This document shows, in pieces, positions 19,755 through 29,778 of a stretch of DNA of 38,314 bases. Below the pieces are notes generated by a model, which did not search any database, had not been told where the DNA came from, and was given only the letters and a program-made list of their open reading frames with translations. The DNA comes from a bacterium. Lineage in GTDB: Bacteria > Bacteroidota > Ignavibacteria > Ignavibacteriales > Melioribacteraceae. The stretch spans positions 1 to 38,314 of the forward strand of contig DAHYUM010000006.1 of assembly GCA_027398005.1 (NCBI GenBank), given 5' to 3'. The translations under genes and the position numbers were made by a program. Within the stretch, counting starts at the first letter, position 1; each line of letters opens with the position of its first letter.

Positions 19755-22349
19755 TTATTCAACTGTTAATTTAACTGTTTTTAAATCTTTATCCGCCGAA
19801 GAAGAGCCGGTCATTAATTCATATACACGCTTTTCAACCGTAAAACCCTCCTTATCCTTATAAATAGAAAGCATCTCGGGGGTAATGCGGAATTTTACTG
19901 TCATTGTCTGGTTCGGATTTAAAGTAATTTTTTCAAATCCCTTTAAGCTCTTAACGGCGTCGTTTTCAGCCGTCCCTTTTCCTTTAACATAAAGCTGTAC
20001 CACTTCGCTTCCTTTAACTTTACCCTTATTGGCTACATCCACATAAAGCCAAACCGGTTCCCCCTCTTTTATTTTATCCTTTTCGAGGCGGGCATTGCCG
20101 AATTCGAAATTTGTGTAGCTCAATCCGTATCCGAAGGGATAAAGCACATCGCCGGTAAAGTAACGGTATGTTCTTTCCTTCATTCCGTAATCGGTAAAAG
20201 CGGGCACCTGCGAAATTGATTTATAGAAAGTAACCGGAAGTTTACCGCTCGGGTTATAATCGCCCAACAGAACATCGGCAATAGCATCGCCTGCGGCCTG
20301 CCCCGGGTACCATGCTTCAACAATGGCGGGTATATTATCGTTTGCCCAGTTGATTGAAAGCGCGCTTCCATTTAAAAGCACAAGCACAACGGGTTTGCCT
20401 GCCGCCGCAATTTTTTTAATAAGGTTTTCCTGCGTATCGGGCAGGTCAAGCGAAGTGCGGTCGCCCCCGGCAAAACCTTTAACCTTAACATTCATTTCCT
20501 CCCCTTCAAGGCGGGGCGAAAGCCCCATAAACATCACAACGGCGTCGGCATTCTTAACTGCGGCAAGTGCGCGTTCTTCAAGCCCTTCGGCAGGCGGAGC
20601 CCAAACAAACTGCATGAACGAACTGCGCATTGAACCGGTGTATTCTATTTTTACCTTGTAAGGTTTTCCTTTTTCCAGGTCAACAAATTTGTATGCTTTC
20701 GAAGCTTCATGTTCGCTGAAGAATTTAACCAGCAGCGAATCTTCAAAATAAATTTTAAATCCGTCAAGGCCGTATCCGCCGATTGCATAGCGCCCCGATT
20801 TTCCGGGTACTATATAACCGCTCCAACGAGCCGCAAAAACGCCACCGGCATTGTTTTTAACGGGCGATTTAGTCCACCAGTTAAAATCAATCTGCCTGTC
20901 AATTCTCTTAAGCGCCGGCTCCCCTTTGAAATCCTTATTATCGAAATACTCGGCATTGAATCCGTGTTTCTTAAGGTCGGGCGAAGTGAAAATTGCCGTT
21001 TCCCCTACAGTCTCAAAAGCGGGGATTCCATCCGCAAGGTCGCATCCTCTTTCATAAACAATTTGAGCCCTGGGCAGTTTGTTTTTTAAACCCTGCAGAG
21101 GAGTAACCGGATGCGAAGCATAACCGTTGTAATTGCCGTAGAGAATTTCAATATCGTTGGCATTCGGGCCAATTACGGCAATGTTCTTAATGCTTTTCTT
21201 AAGGGGAAGAGTATTGCCCGCATTTTTAAGAAGCACAATCGATTCCCTTGCGGCTTTGAGCGCCATCTGTTTGTTCTCTTTCGAATCGAGCCTGGATAAA
21301 CCGTATTTGTTAAATGGCACCATCCCTTCGGGATCGAACTGCCCTAATTTCATTCTTGCGGTAAAAAGCCTCTTCAAGGGAAGGTCCAGCTCTTTCTCTG
21401 TTATAAGCCCCTGTTTAACTGCGCTTACAAGGGAGGGGAAAGAGTTGCCGCATTCAAGGTCGGAGCCGGCTTTAACCGCCATAGCCGAGGCTTCCTCTTT
21501 TGTAGGCACTATTTTATGGGTCTGGTAAATATCGGCTACAGCCCAGCAGTCCGTTACAACATATCCTTTAAAATTCCATTCGTTGCGCAGGACCTGCTGT
21601 AAAAGCTCGTTGCTTCCGCAGCAGGCGTAATCGCGGAAACGGTTGTAAGCGCACATTACCGAATAAACCCCCGCATCCTGAACTAAAGTCTTAAATGCCG
21701 GCAGGTATGTTTCCCTCAAATCATATTCGCTTACATTGGCGTTGAATACATGCCTGTCGGGTTCGGGACCGCTGTGCACTGCAAAATGCTTGGCGGTAGC
21801 AATAACCTTAAGGTATTTCGGATCGTTTCCCTGCATTCCTTTTACGAACTGCATTCCAATCTGCCCCGTAAGGTAGGGGTCTTCTCCGTAGGTCTCCTGT
21901 CCGCGCCCCCATCTCGGATCGCGGAATATATTAATATTAGGGGACCAGAATGTAAGTCCCTGATAAATACCATGCTTGTTATGTTTAATTGCGTCGTTAT
22001 ATTTAGCGCGCGCTTCATCCGAAATTGTATTGGCAACATAGTAGATAAGATCCCGGTTCCATGTAGCGCCCAATCCAATAGCCTGCGGAAAGACAGTAGC
22101 AAGGCCGTTGCGTGCAACGCCGTGCAATGCCTCGTTCCACCAGTTGTATTCCGGAATGCCGAGGCGCGGAATAGCTTTGGCTGTATAAACCATCTGGCTT
22201 ACTTTCTCTTCGAGGGTCATTCTGCCTACAAGGTCTGCCGCCCTCTCTTCGAATGAATATTTTGTATCGAGGTATTTCGGCTTATCCTGCGCATGAAGCG
22301 ATACAAAGAGGATAAGGAATAAAAAAATCATTTTAATGTTAGTTTTCAT
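19755..22349 (-). CDS. GH3 glycoside hydrolase (beta-xylosidase/beta-glucosidase type) with PA14 insert and FnIII-like C-terminus
   Basis: Signal peptide; GVARNGLATVFPQAIGLGATWN; nucleophile region YVVTDCWAVADI; PA14-like (AARWSGYIVPGKSGRYAIGGYGLDGFKIYFEDSLL); GDYNPSGKLPVTFY; PFGYGLSYTNFEF. Confidence 0.93.
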   Translation of the reverse strand: MKTNIKMIFLFLILFVSLHAQDKPKYLDTKYSFEERAADLVGRMTLEEKVSQMVYTAKAIPRLGIPEYNWWNEALHGVARNGLATVFPQAIGLGATWNRDLIYYVANTISDEARAKYNDAIKHNKHGIYQGLTFWSPNINIFRDPRWGRGQETYGEDPYLTGQIGMQFVKGMQGNDPKYLKVIATAKHFAVHSGPEPDRHVFNANVSEYDLRETYLPAFKTLVQDAGVYSVMCAYNRFRDYACCGSNELLQQVLRNEWNFKGYVVTDCWAVADIYQTHKIVPTKEEASAMAVKAGSDLECGNSFPSLVSAVKQGLITEKELDLPLKRLFTARMKLGQFDPEGMVPFNKYGLSRLDSKENKQMALKAARESIVLLKNAGNTLPLKKSIKNIAVIGPNANDIEILYGNYNGYASHPVTPLQGLKNKLPRAQIVYERGCDLADGIPAFETVGETAIFTSPDLKKHGFNAEYFDNKDFKGEPALKRIDRQIDFNWWTKSPVKNNAGGVFAARWSGYIVPGKSGRYAIGGYGLDGFKIYFEDSLLVKFFSEHEASKAYKFVDLEKGKPYKVKIEYTGSMRSSFMQFVWAPPAEGLEERALAAVKNADAVVMFMGLSPRLEGEEMNVKVKGFAGGDRTSLDLPDTQENLIKKIAAAGKPVVLVLLNGSALSINWANDNIPAIVEAWYPGQAAGDAIADVLLGDYNPSGKLPVTFYKSISQVPAFTDYGMKERTYRYFTGDVLYPFGYGLSYTNFEFGNARLEKDKIKEGEPVWLYVDVANKGKVKGSEVVQLYVKGKGTAENDAVKSLKGFEKITLNPNQTMTVKFRITPEMLSIYKDKEGFTVEKRVYELMTGSSSADKDLKTVKLTVE

Positions 22350-22369
22350 TTTCTCCCTCTGAATTAATT

Positions 22370-24841
22370 TTATTCAAGAGTAAATGTTTTTTTCAGTTTA
22401 ATGTCTTTGGAACTGCTGCCGATAAGCACTTCAAATGCGCCCGGCTCGGCAACCCAGTTATGAACAGCCGGATTGTAGAAAGAGAGCTCATCTTTGCCTA
22501 TGTTAATTTTAACCTGCCTGGTCTCCCCCGGTTTAAGATATACTTTCGCAAATCCTTTCAGCTCCTTGTAAGGGCGGGGCAGGCTTGCTTCAACATCGTG
22601 CAGGTAAAGCTCTACAATTTCCTTGCCCGCCATTTTGCCGGTGTTCTTAACATCAACAGTAACTGTCAGTTTCTGCCCCGGTTTAATTTTGGATGAACTG
22701 AGCTTTATATTGCTGTAAGAAAATGTGGTGTATGAGAGGCCGTACCCGAATGGGAAGAGAGGCTCAACATTATTTTTTTCGTATCCGCGGTACCCTACAA
22801 AAATGCCCTCCTTGTAAGTGACCTTCAAATCTTTGTCATCATCGTAATAGCTGTTGTAAACGGGATTATCCTCCCATTTCTTCTCGAAGGTTACGGGCAG
22901 TTTGCCTGAAGGATTTGTTTTGCCGGCAATAATTTCGGCAAGGGCTACAGCACCCGACTGCCCCGGATACCATGAGTGAATGAGAGCGGGTACTTTATCA
23001 ATCCATTCCGCAATACCGGCATTCCCCCCGGCGTTGAGCACTACTATTGTGTTCTTATTTACCTTAGCTACAGCATCAAGCAGTTCAACCTGTTCTTTCG
23101 GGAGAGAGAAAGGACGGTCGAACCCTTCCCCTTCAGTCTCGTGATTGAAACCGATACAAAGAATTACAGCATCGGAATTTTTTGCAAGTTTAACTGCTTC
23201 ATCAAGCGGATCCCCGTCGGTAAGAGGCCCGTATCCAAAACGGATTGATGCGTCCCCCCCTGCCTGGTAATATTCAAGCACTATGTTATATTCCTGCCCC
23301 GCATTAAGAGTGGTCTGGTAAACATCGGTAAGTTCGGCATGGTCTTCCCATTTATCAATAACTTTTACTCCGTCAATAAAGAGCCTAAATCCGTCATCGC
23401 CGCTTACTGCTATTCTGTATTTGCCATCCTTTTCCGGTTTTATCTTACCCGTAAAGCGTGCCGAGAAATTCTGGTTTTCAAATCCATCTGCAAGGGGACG
23501 CGCAAAGGAAAGATTTATCGATTTGAAACTGCGCGTCAACGCGGGCATCCCTTCAAGGTTTTTGTTCTTATAAAATTCCCCTTTAGCCCCGTCTCCTTCA
23601 AAAACCGTATTCCTGAAGAATGCGGGGGATATTTTCTGAATTACACCCGGTGCGAAATTAACCTCGCATCCGGCAATCTGTTTAACCGCTTCGAAATAAG
23701 AAACGGGGTTTAAAGGATTAACGTAACCGCTGCCCCCTCCCCCTGCGTTAACGGGGTCGCCGTTGGGGCCTATTACTGCTATTCTCTTTAGCTTCTTCAT
23801 ATTAAGGGGAAGAATGTGCCTGCTGTTTTTAAGCAGAACAATACCGCCGCGGGCGGCTTCAATAGCGATATTGTTCGCGGCTTCAAGGTCGGGGGTATAT
23901 TTCTGGTGTATCTTAGTCGAATCCATAAATCCGAAACGGAAATACATTCTTAAAATTCTTCTTATTTTATCGTTCAGCACATCTTCTTTTATCTTCCCGT
24001 TTTGAACCGATTCGGTAATCAGTTCAGGATTCATAAATTTTCCCGAAGGCATTTCAAGGTCGAGGCCGTGGTTTGCGGCGTTAATGCCGTCGTATGTAGA
24101 ACCCCAGTCCGACATGACAAATCCTTTGAATCCCCACATTTTTTTGAGTACCTGGTTGAGAAGATAATCGTTTTCCGAAGCGTGAATACCGTTAACCGGA
24201 TTGTAGGAATTCATTACCGATGCGACTTTCCCCTCCTGAACTGAAGCCTTGAAAGCGGGGAAATAAATTTCATTCAGAGTGCGTTCGTCAACTTCGCTGT
24301 CAACCCTGTGCCTGTCATATTCCTGGTTGTTTGCGGCGAAATGTTTTGCGGTAGCCATAACATCCTGGCTCTGCACCCCCTGAATGTAAGCCGAAGCAAT
24401 TTTACCCGCGAGAAAAGGATCCTCGCCGAGATACTCAAAATTCCTTCCGCACATGGGGGCCCTGTAAATGTTCATTGCAGGCGCAAGCATAATCTGCACA
24501 TCTTTTCCCTTTGCCTCTTTGCCGACCGATACGCCCACTTTTTTCATCAGGTCGGTATCGAATGACGAAGTAATTAATATAGCCGCGGGGTAAGCAGTTG
24601 AAGGGCCGTAATTACGCACGCCGGCGGGGCCGTCGGCCATACGTACAAGAGGAATACCGAGCCTCTTGAGAGGCCTGATATCAAACCCCTGATATCCGCC
24701 AATCATTTCGGCTTTTTCCCGAAGCGTCATTTTGCTTATTATTGCGTCAATCTTTTTTTCATCTGCATTGCCCGAATCCTTTTTCTGGCAGAAGACCGGA
24801 GAAGCAATTAGAAGCAAAGCAATTATGATTTTAAATTTCAT
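22370..24841 (-). CDS. GH3 beta-glucosidase-like enzyme with PA14 insert
   Basis: Signal peptide; GFVMSDWGSTYDGINAANHGLDLEMP; PA14-like (FSARFTGKIKPEKDGKYRIAVSGDDGFRLFIDGVKVID); GKTNPSGKLPVTFEKKWED; PFGYGLSYTTFSY. Confidence 0.94.
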   Translation of the reverse strand: MKFKIIIALLLIASPVFCQKKDSGNADEKKIDAIISKMTLREKAEMIGGYQGFDIRPLKRLGIPLVRMADGPAGVRNYGPSTAYPAAILITSSFDTDLMKKVGVSVGKEAKGKDVQIMLAPAMNIYRAPMCGRNFEYLGEDPFLAGKIASAYIQGVQSQDVMATAKHFAANNQEYDRHRVDSEVDERTLNEIYFPAFKASVQEGKVASVMNSYNPVNGIHASENDYLLNQVLKKMWGFKGFVMSDWGSTYDGINAANHGLDLEMPSGKFMNPELITESVQNGKIKEDVLNDKIRRILRMYFRFGFMDSTKIHQKYTPDLEAANNIAIEAARGGIVLLKNSRHILPLNMKKLKRIAVIGPNGDPVNAGGGGSGYVNPLNPVSYFEAVKQIAGCEVNFAPGVIQKISPAFFRNTVFEGDGAKGEFYKNKNLEGMPALTRSFKSINLSFARPLADGFENQNFSARFTGKIKPEKDGKYRIAVSGDDGFRLFIDGVKVIDKWEDHAELTDVYQTTLNAGQEYNIVLEYYQAGGDASIRFGYGPLTDGDPLDEAVKLAKNSDAVILCIGFNHETEGEGFDRPFSLPKEQVELLDAVAKVNKNTIVVLNAGGNAGIAEWIDKVPALIHSWYPGQSGAVALAEIIAGKTNPSGKLPVTFEKKWEDNPVYNSYYDDDKDLKVTYKEGIFVGYRGYEKNNVEPLFPFGYGLSYTTFSYSNIKLSSSKIKPGQKLTVTVDVKNTGKMAGKEIVELYLHDVEASLPRPYKELKGFAKVYLKPGETRQVKINIGKDELSFYNPAVHNWVAEPGAFEVLIGSSSKDIKLKKTFTLE

Positions 24842-24893
24842 ATTTTCAACCTCTGTTAGTTATTCCTTTAGGCATAATAAATAAAGTGTCTAA

Positions 24894-27452
24894 TTAATTT
24901 AAATCGTATTCTTTCAGTCCCGCGTCTATATAGCGGTTCCCGTCGGTCCATTTGCAGTGAATTGCAATTACATTGTTCCCCTTTCTAAGAAACTGCTTTG
25001 CCGTACCGCCCAGTTTGAGCGTAGTATAGTTTGAACACGCGCCCGAGTAACTGCCCAACAATTTCCCGTTCAAATAAATTTCCGCATCGTCATTCCAGTT
25101 AACAATAAGCGCAAGCCCTTTATCCGAAGGGTTAATGCAGTTGAATGTATTGCGTATATATATATCGGTTGTAAGCCATTCGGTATTTGTGTTGAAATAC
25201 CCTTTGGGTCCGAAACCGGCAGGCCCTTTATCCCAGTCCGAATCGTTGAATTCGGTGTTCATCCAGCCATCGGCAGGCTTAACGGTTGTATAGGTCCAAT
25301 CAATCTTCTCTTCTCTGGCAGTCGGAAGAATAGTCTTTCCGAACTTGAGAAATTTTAAGGGAGCCCATTCCCCTGTAACGTCGGTTCCTTTAGCGGACCA
25401 TTTTTTCCAAAGATTCTTTTCAGTAAGCATTTTCATGAAGAAGCCGCCTACAACCGAGCGTGCCTGGAAACCAACCTGATATGCGTTATCGGTTATATAC
25501 CAGTCCGATAGCGGAACGCGGTTCGGTGTCCTATCGGCAAATTTGTAAACGGGATTAAATAATGCCTTAAAATCATTCATATTATAAGCCAGCGAGGCGG
25601 TCCATGTAATCCAGTCGTTTTTGGTATATCGCTGGCGGCTGTCCAAAGGCAGACCGAATTGCGCCTGCTGTTTCTTGTAGAAAGAAATTTCCTTATCTAT
25701 TACGCTCTTAGGGAAAAGATTAAGCCCGAGAACTTTATCCCATATGATATTATATTTCTGGCTCCAGGTGCCGGGGCGGTCAAACGCCAGTTTGGTATGG
25801 TCTCCGTCGGCGGCCTGTTTAATCCACTCCTTAACCATAGCTTCTGCTTTAGAGCGGAATTCTTTTGCTTTATCTTTCATCCCGAGCATATCGCACAGCA
25901 TAGAATAGGAACCGATAGCCACAATAGCTTTAGCCGAAAGATTAATGTTATGCGCAAGGTGTCCTGCAAAGTCATCGGTGCAAAGCTGGTTTTCCGGGTC
26001 GAACCCTTTCGATAAAAGATACCCGGCCCATTTTTCAAGCACGCTCCAGTTATCTTTTGCAAAACCGGCATTGCCTTCAACCTTTGCAAGGGCGGCCATC
26101 ATAATAACCATATTGCCTGTTTCTTCAACGGGCATCTGGTCTTCCTCGGTTTCCTCGCCGCCGCCGTAAACCTGTCCCGTAGCATAAGGATAGGTGCCCA
26201 AATCGTGAGGCGCGAATGCGAATTTCCATTTCGGCGAAGCGGAATAATCGAGAAGAGGTTTAAGCATTGCTTTTGTAAGGGCGGGACTGAATAAAAAGAA
26301 TAACGGGCTTGCGGGATAAATAACATCAACCGTAGCAATACATCCATTGCTGAAATTTTCCTTTGCGAATATAAGGGGTTTGCCGTTGGCATCGGCGGCA
26401 AGCTTATGCGCGGCAAGGCTCTGCCTGTAAGCAAGGGCGCACATTTGGGCATATTCACTTCCCCCCGCCGCGGTTAAATCTTTCATTAATCCGGAATCGA
26501 ATTTTTCGCATTCGCTTTTAATCTTTGGGTATTCATCCGATGCTTTAACAAGGAGCTGTTCCATATCCATTCCGTTTCTGCGCCACCATGGACGCAAATC
26601 GGTATCGAAATAACGGATGCTGTAAATATCGTCGTATCCTACCATTACCGTACGGGCTTCGCTTTTGCTGCCTACCTTACCCAAATCCATTGAATAAGAC
26701 ATTGCGAAAAACCGGTCGTTAACTTTGCGCGGCTGCGGGGCATCGTTCGGACGGGTGATTTTACCGCTTTTAATAAATTCATTCTGAAGCGCATCTTTTG
26801 CGTCCACCGCCGAAACAATCCCTTCTTTGGAAGGAGCCGCAAGATAAGCATATCCCCAGTCGATGCGCAGGTTATCGCCGCTCTTGCCCAATATCTGCTG
26901 GCTCCGGGTTCCAACGCGCATTACATTCAATCCGGCAACAGAAGGATAATCCCATACTATCTGCTGGTCGGTTGTGTTAACTGCAATTTCGCTGCTTACA
27001 TCGAAATAGAGCTGAACATCGTGTTTCCGGCCGTCATTCGATTTCACGTCCCATTCAACATAGGTAACCGGCCTAGACATGATATCGAGGTCGGAAGGAA
27101 GGAGAGGGGAAATGAACGAAAGCTTCAGCGAAACCATTTCATTTCTAAATTCATATATTGAGCTTGTAGGAAGCACTTTAAGCGATACCTGAGTAAGAGG
27201 CTTAAGGTAGCTGGGACTGCTTCCCATAATCCTGTAGGCATTGCCGTCAATTCTAATTATGCAGTGCATCGGATGGTTTGTTCCGGTCCAGTGAACCGTT
27301 TCGCGGTCCCATAAATTATTCGAAGGGGACCAGATGCTGAAATAGGGATCGTGAGTAACAAGGGGAACCGAAGGGGGGCGGAACTGGCCCGCCTGCTGTG
27401 CGAAAATGGAGCCGCACAGCAGAAGAGCAATTAATGTCAATTTCAATTTCAT
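24894..27452 (-). CDS. DUF5127/DUF4965/DUF1793 'glutaminase A'-like secreted protein with C-terminal galactose-binding-like domain
   Basis: Likely start MKLKLTLIALLLCGSIFAQQ (27452; ORF-track start 27476 adds MINFKEEI). 'RPPSVPLVTHDPYFSIWSPSNNLWDRETVHWTG', 'CALAYRQSLAAHKLA', 'FSPALTKAMLKPLLDYSASPKWKFAFAPHDLGTYPYATGQVYGGGEETEEDQMPVEETGNMVIM' are characteristic of this family. Confidence 0.85.
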   Translation of the reverse strand: MKLKLTLIALLLCGSIFAQQAGQFRPPSVPLVTHDPYFSIWSPSNNLWDRETVHWTGTNHPMHCIIRIDGNAYRIMGSSPSYLKPLTQVSLKVLPTSSIYEFRNEMVSLKLSFISPLLPSDLDIMSRPVTYVEWDVKSNDGRKHDVQLYFDVSSEIAVNTTDQQIVWDYPSVAGLNVMRVGTRSQQILGKSGDNLRIDWGYAYLAAPSKEGIVSAVDAKDALQNEFIKSGKITRPNDAPQPRKVNDRFFAMSYSMDLGKVGSKSEARTVMVGYDDIYSIRYFDTDLRPWWRRNGMDMEQLLVKASDEYPKIKSECEKFDSGLMKDLTAAGGSEYAQMCALAYRQSLAAHKLAADANGKPLIFAKENFSNGCIATVDVIYPASPLFFLFSPALTKAMLKPLLDYSASPKWKFAFAPHDLGTYPYATGQVYGGGEETEEDQMPVEETGNMVIMMAALAKVEGNAGFAKDNWSVLEKWAGYLLSKGFDPENQLCTDDFAGHLAHNINLSAKAIVAIGSYSMLCDMLGMKDKAKEFRSKAEAMVKEWIKQAADGDHTKLAFDRPGTWSQKYNIIWDKVLGLNLFPKSVIDKEISFYKKQQAQFGLPLDSRQRYTKNDWITWTASLAYNMNDFKALFNPVYKFADRTPNRVPLSDWYITDNAYQVGFQARSVVGGFFMKMLTEKNLWKKWSAKGTDVTGEWAPLKFLKFGKTILPTAREEKIDWTYTTVKPADGWMNTEFNDSDWDKGPAGFGPKGYFNTNTEWLTTDIYIRNTFNCINPSDKGLALIVNWNDDAEIYLNGKLLGSYSGACSNYTTLKLGGTAKQFLRKGNNVIAIHCKWTDGNRYIDAGLKEYDLN

Positions 27453-27481
27453 AATTTCCTCTTTAAAATTTATCATTCAAA

Positions 27482-29757
27482 CTAATTGGTCTTAATTAAA
27501 ACAACGCCGTGCGAAGGAATCATCGCTTTAAATTCATTTTTAAACGAGCCGAGATTCTTTTGCCGCCACAGGTCGCGCAGTTTAACATTATCATTAATTC
27601 CCGCATCGCCGAAATTAAGCGTAAACGATTCGCTGTTTTTGCCCAGGTTGAAGATTCCGAATGCGAATGTTCCGTCGGCAAGTTTTTTCTTCCACACCTG
27701 AATGTCTCCCTTCTTAATTACAGGCACGGCCTGGCTGCCCAGCGGATCCTGATCGAGAGCAAGCACTTCATCGTTGGTTAAAAGATTAAGGGTAAAATCA
27801 TCCAGTCTGGTTAAATCGCATCCTATTAATAAAGGAGCAGAAAGCAGAGACCAAAGTGTTATATGAGTGTATTGTTCATCGGGTGTAAGTCTAGTAGGGT
27901 GCAGGCTGGGCCCCCAACCAACCCATCCAACAACAAGCATATCGGGGTCGTTCCAGTGCCCCGGTTTTGCAAAAGGTGCGTTTTCAATCTGCGAGAATCC
28001 AATTCCGCTCATGCTTTCCCATGTATCGGTAATATCGCCGGTTGTGCGCCATAAATTGCCGTCAACCGATGCGCCCCATTCACAAACTTTGCTCATTCCG
28101 TATTGGCATAAACTGTAAACAATATCCCTGTCAATTTTCTTTAATGCGTCCTGCATAACCGTGTAAGGCTTAATCCTTTATGCGCGTGTTGTATCTTTTG
28201 CAATTCCGTCGTAAGAACACCAGTCGTATTTAAGATAATCCACGCCCCATTTGGCATACGACTGCGCGTCCTGAAGTTCGTGCTGATACGAAGCAGTATA
28301 GCCGCCGCATGTTAAAGGTCCGGGGGAAGAATAAATGCCGAATTTAAGTCCGAGGGCGTGAATGCTGTCCCCCAATGCTTTCATATTAGGGAATTTCTCA
28401 TTTACAATTATATTTCCCTGTGCGTCTCTTTTAGGCGCAGTTGATTTGCCCGGAATTTCCCATCCGTCATCTATATTAATATATGTCCAACCATGCCTTG
28501 CAAGTCCCTTTTGTGCGTACACTTTAGCCGAAGCCACAACTTTATCCTGGTCAACAGTAAGCCCCAGCAGTTCCAGCTGTTCCATCCCATAGGAGGAGTA
28601 AGGGCAAGAAGAGTGCCAATTACAAATTTGATATTTTCCTTTGCGGAGCCGAGCTTGTTTTTAACAATAAGGGTAACGTTATATTCCCCTTCATCTTTAA
28701 CGGAACCGGAGATGATTCCCTTCTTCGGGTCAACAGTAAGACCCGCGGGGAGATTTACAGCTTCATAGTTAAGGGGTTCGTTTCCAGTAGCGGCAATTTT
28801 ATAAAGGAATGGTTTGCCGGCTCTTTCGCCGTAAACTTTAGCCCCATTAATTCTCGGTTTTGCCGATGGTTTAGGGGTAAGGATGTATGGGGTCTCTTCG
28901 CGTAAGGACATAGTTTCATTAACGCCGTCGAATTTAAATGTATAATCGACGTAGTTAGCCTGGTCCTGATTTTTAATTTCCACCGAAGAATTTATTTTCT
29001 GCCCCGGTTTAAGAACCACGTGCATCTGTTTGTTGTAAGTTACTTTACCGGTCAGTTTATTTTCGGCTTTAACCGAAAACAGTCCCTTAAGTGTACTTTT
29101 ATCGTAGGTATTCCGGATGCTGAAATTCTTTTTAATGGAATTCTTTTTATACTCGAAAGGGAATTTGGCAATATCGAGGGAGATATATTCGCTTACATTA
29201 GCCATTCCCACGTACTGGTTGCCGGTATAAATGCCCCCCTGGCCACCTTCATCGTAAACCCTAACGGCAATAACATTTTCCTTATCCCACATAATAGCCG
29301 GGTTATCGGCGCCGATTGTATAGCGCCTGTTATAATCCCATAAATTAGTAGGGGCATTAATAAATTCCTTATTCGGAAAGGTGCCGGCCTTAACGTTTTT
29401 ACCGTTTATGCCAATAAGCGTTCCGTTAAGAAATGTCTGGTCGAAGTTATTAATTTTCCCCAAAAAGATTTTAAGACTGTCCTTTAAGTAAGCATTATTC
29501 TTAAGGGAAGAGGGGATAAAAATTTTAACTCGGTACCAGGCATAACCGTCGTATGGGTCGTACCCCTGTTCCTCCCAAATCTTATTCACGCCGATTAATT
29601 TCCAGGCCGAGTCGTCGAATCCGGGTTTAGCATAATCGAGATTATCCCCCTGAATGAATTTCCAGGAAACGGGGAATTTAATATCGCCGCTCTGTGCTTT
29701 TAAAGCGCACAGCGAAACGAAGAAAAGTAAAACTGACAGATGAATGATTTTCCTCAT
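27482..29757 (-). pseudogene. GH27 alpha-galactosidase with N-terminal beta-sandwich and putative Ig-like domain, interrupted by a 1-nt frameshift (~28562-28565) and an in-frame TAA (28178-28180)
   Basis: Three consecutive ORFs (29757-28471, 28585-28178, 28156-27482) together form a continuous GH27: ALTPPMGWNSWNCWG | LTVDQDKVVASAKVYAQKGLARHGWTYINIDDGWE...YLKYDWCSY...A * RIKPYTVMQDALKK...PGHWNDPDMLVVGWVGWG. Adding one G restores an uninterrupted length of 2277 nt (759 codons) apart from the TAA. Confidence 0.88.
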
Positions 29758-29778
29758 TTTGATTCCTCTTTATCTATA

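Noticed and set aside
28178-28180. Selenocysteine/pyrrolysine-type or alternative-code recoding to explain the GH27 stop
   Set aside because: The codon is TAA, not TGA or TAG, and neighbouring genes end normally with TAA. Recoding is not supported; mutation or sequence error is simpler.
28471-28560. C-terminal tail LLLTRIKLWLRLKCTHKRDLQGMVGHILI of the first GH27 fragment
   Set aside because: Out-of-frame translation past the 1-nt shift, not a genuine protein end.
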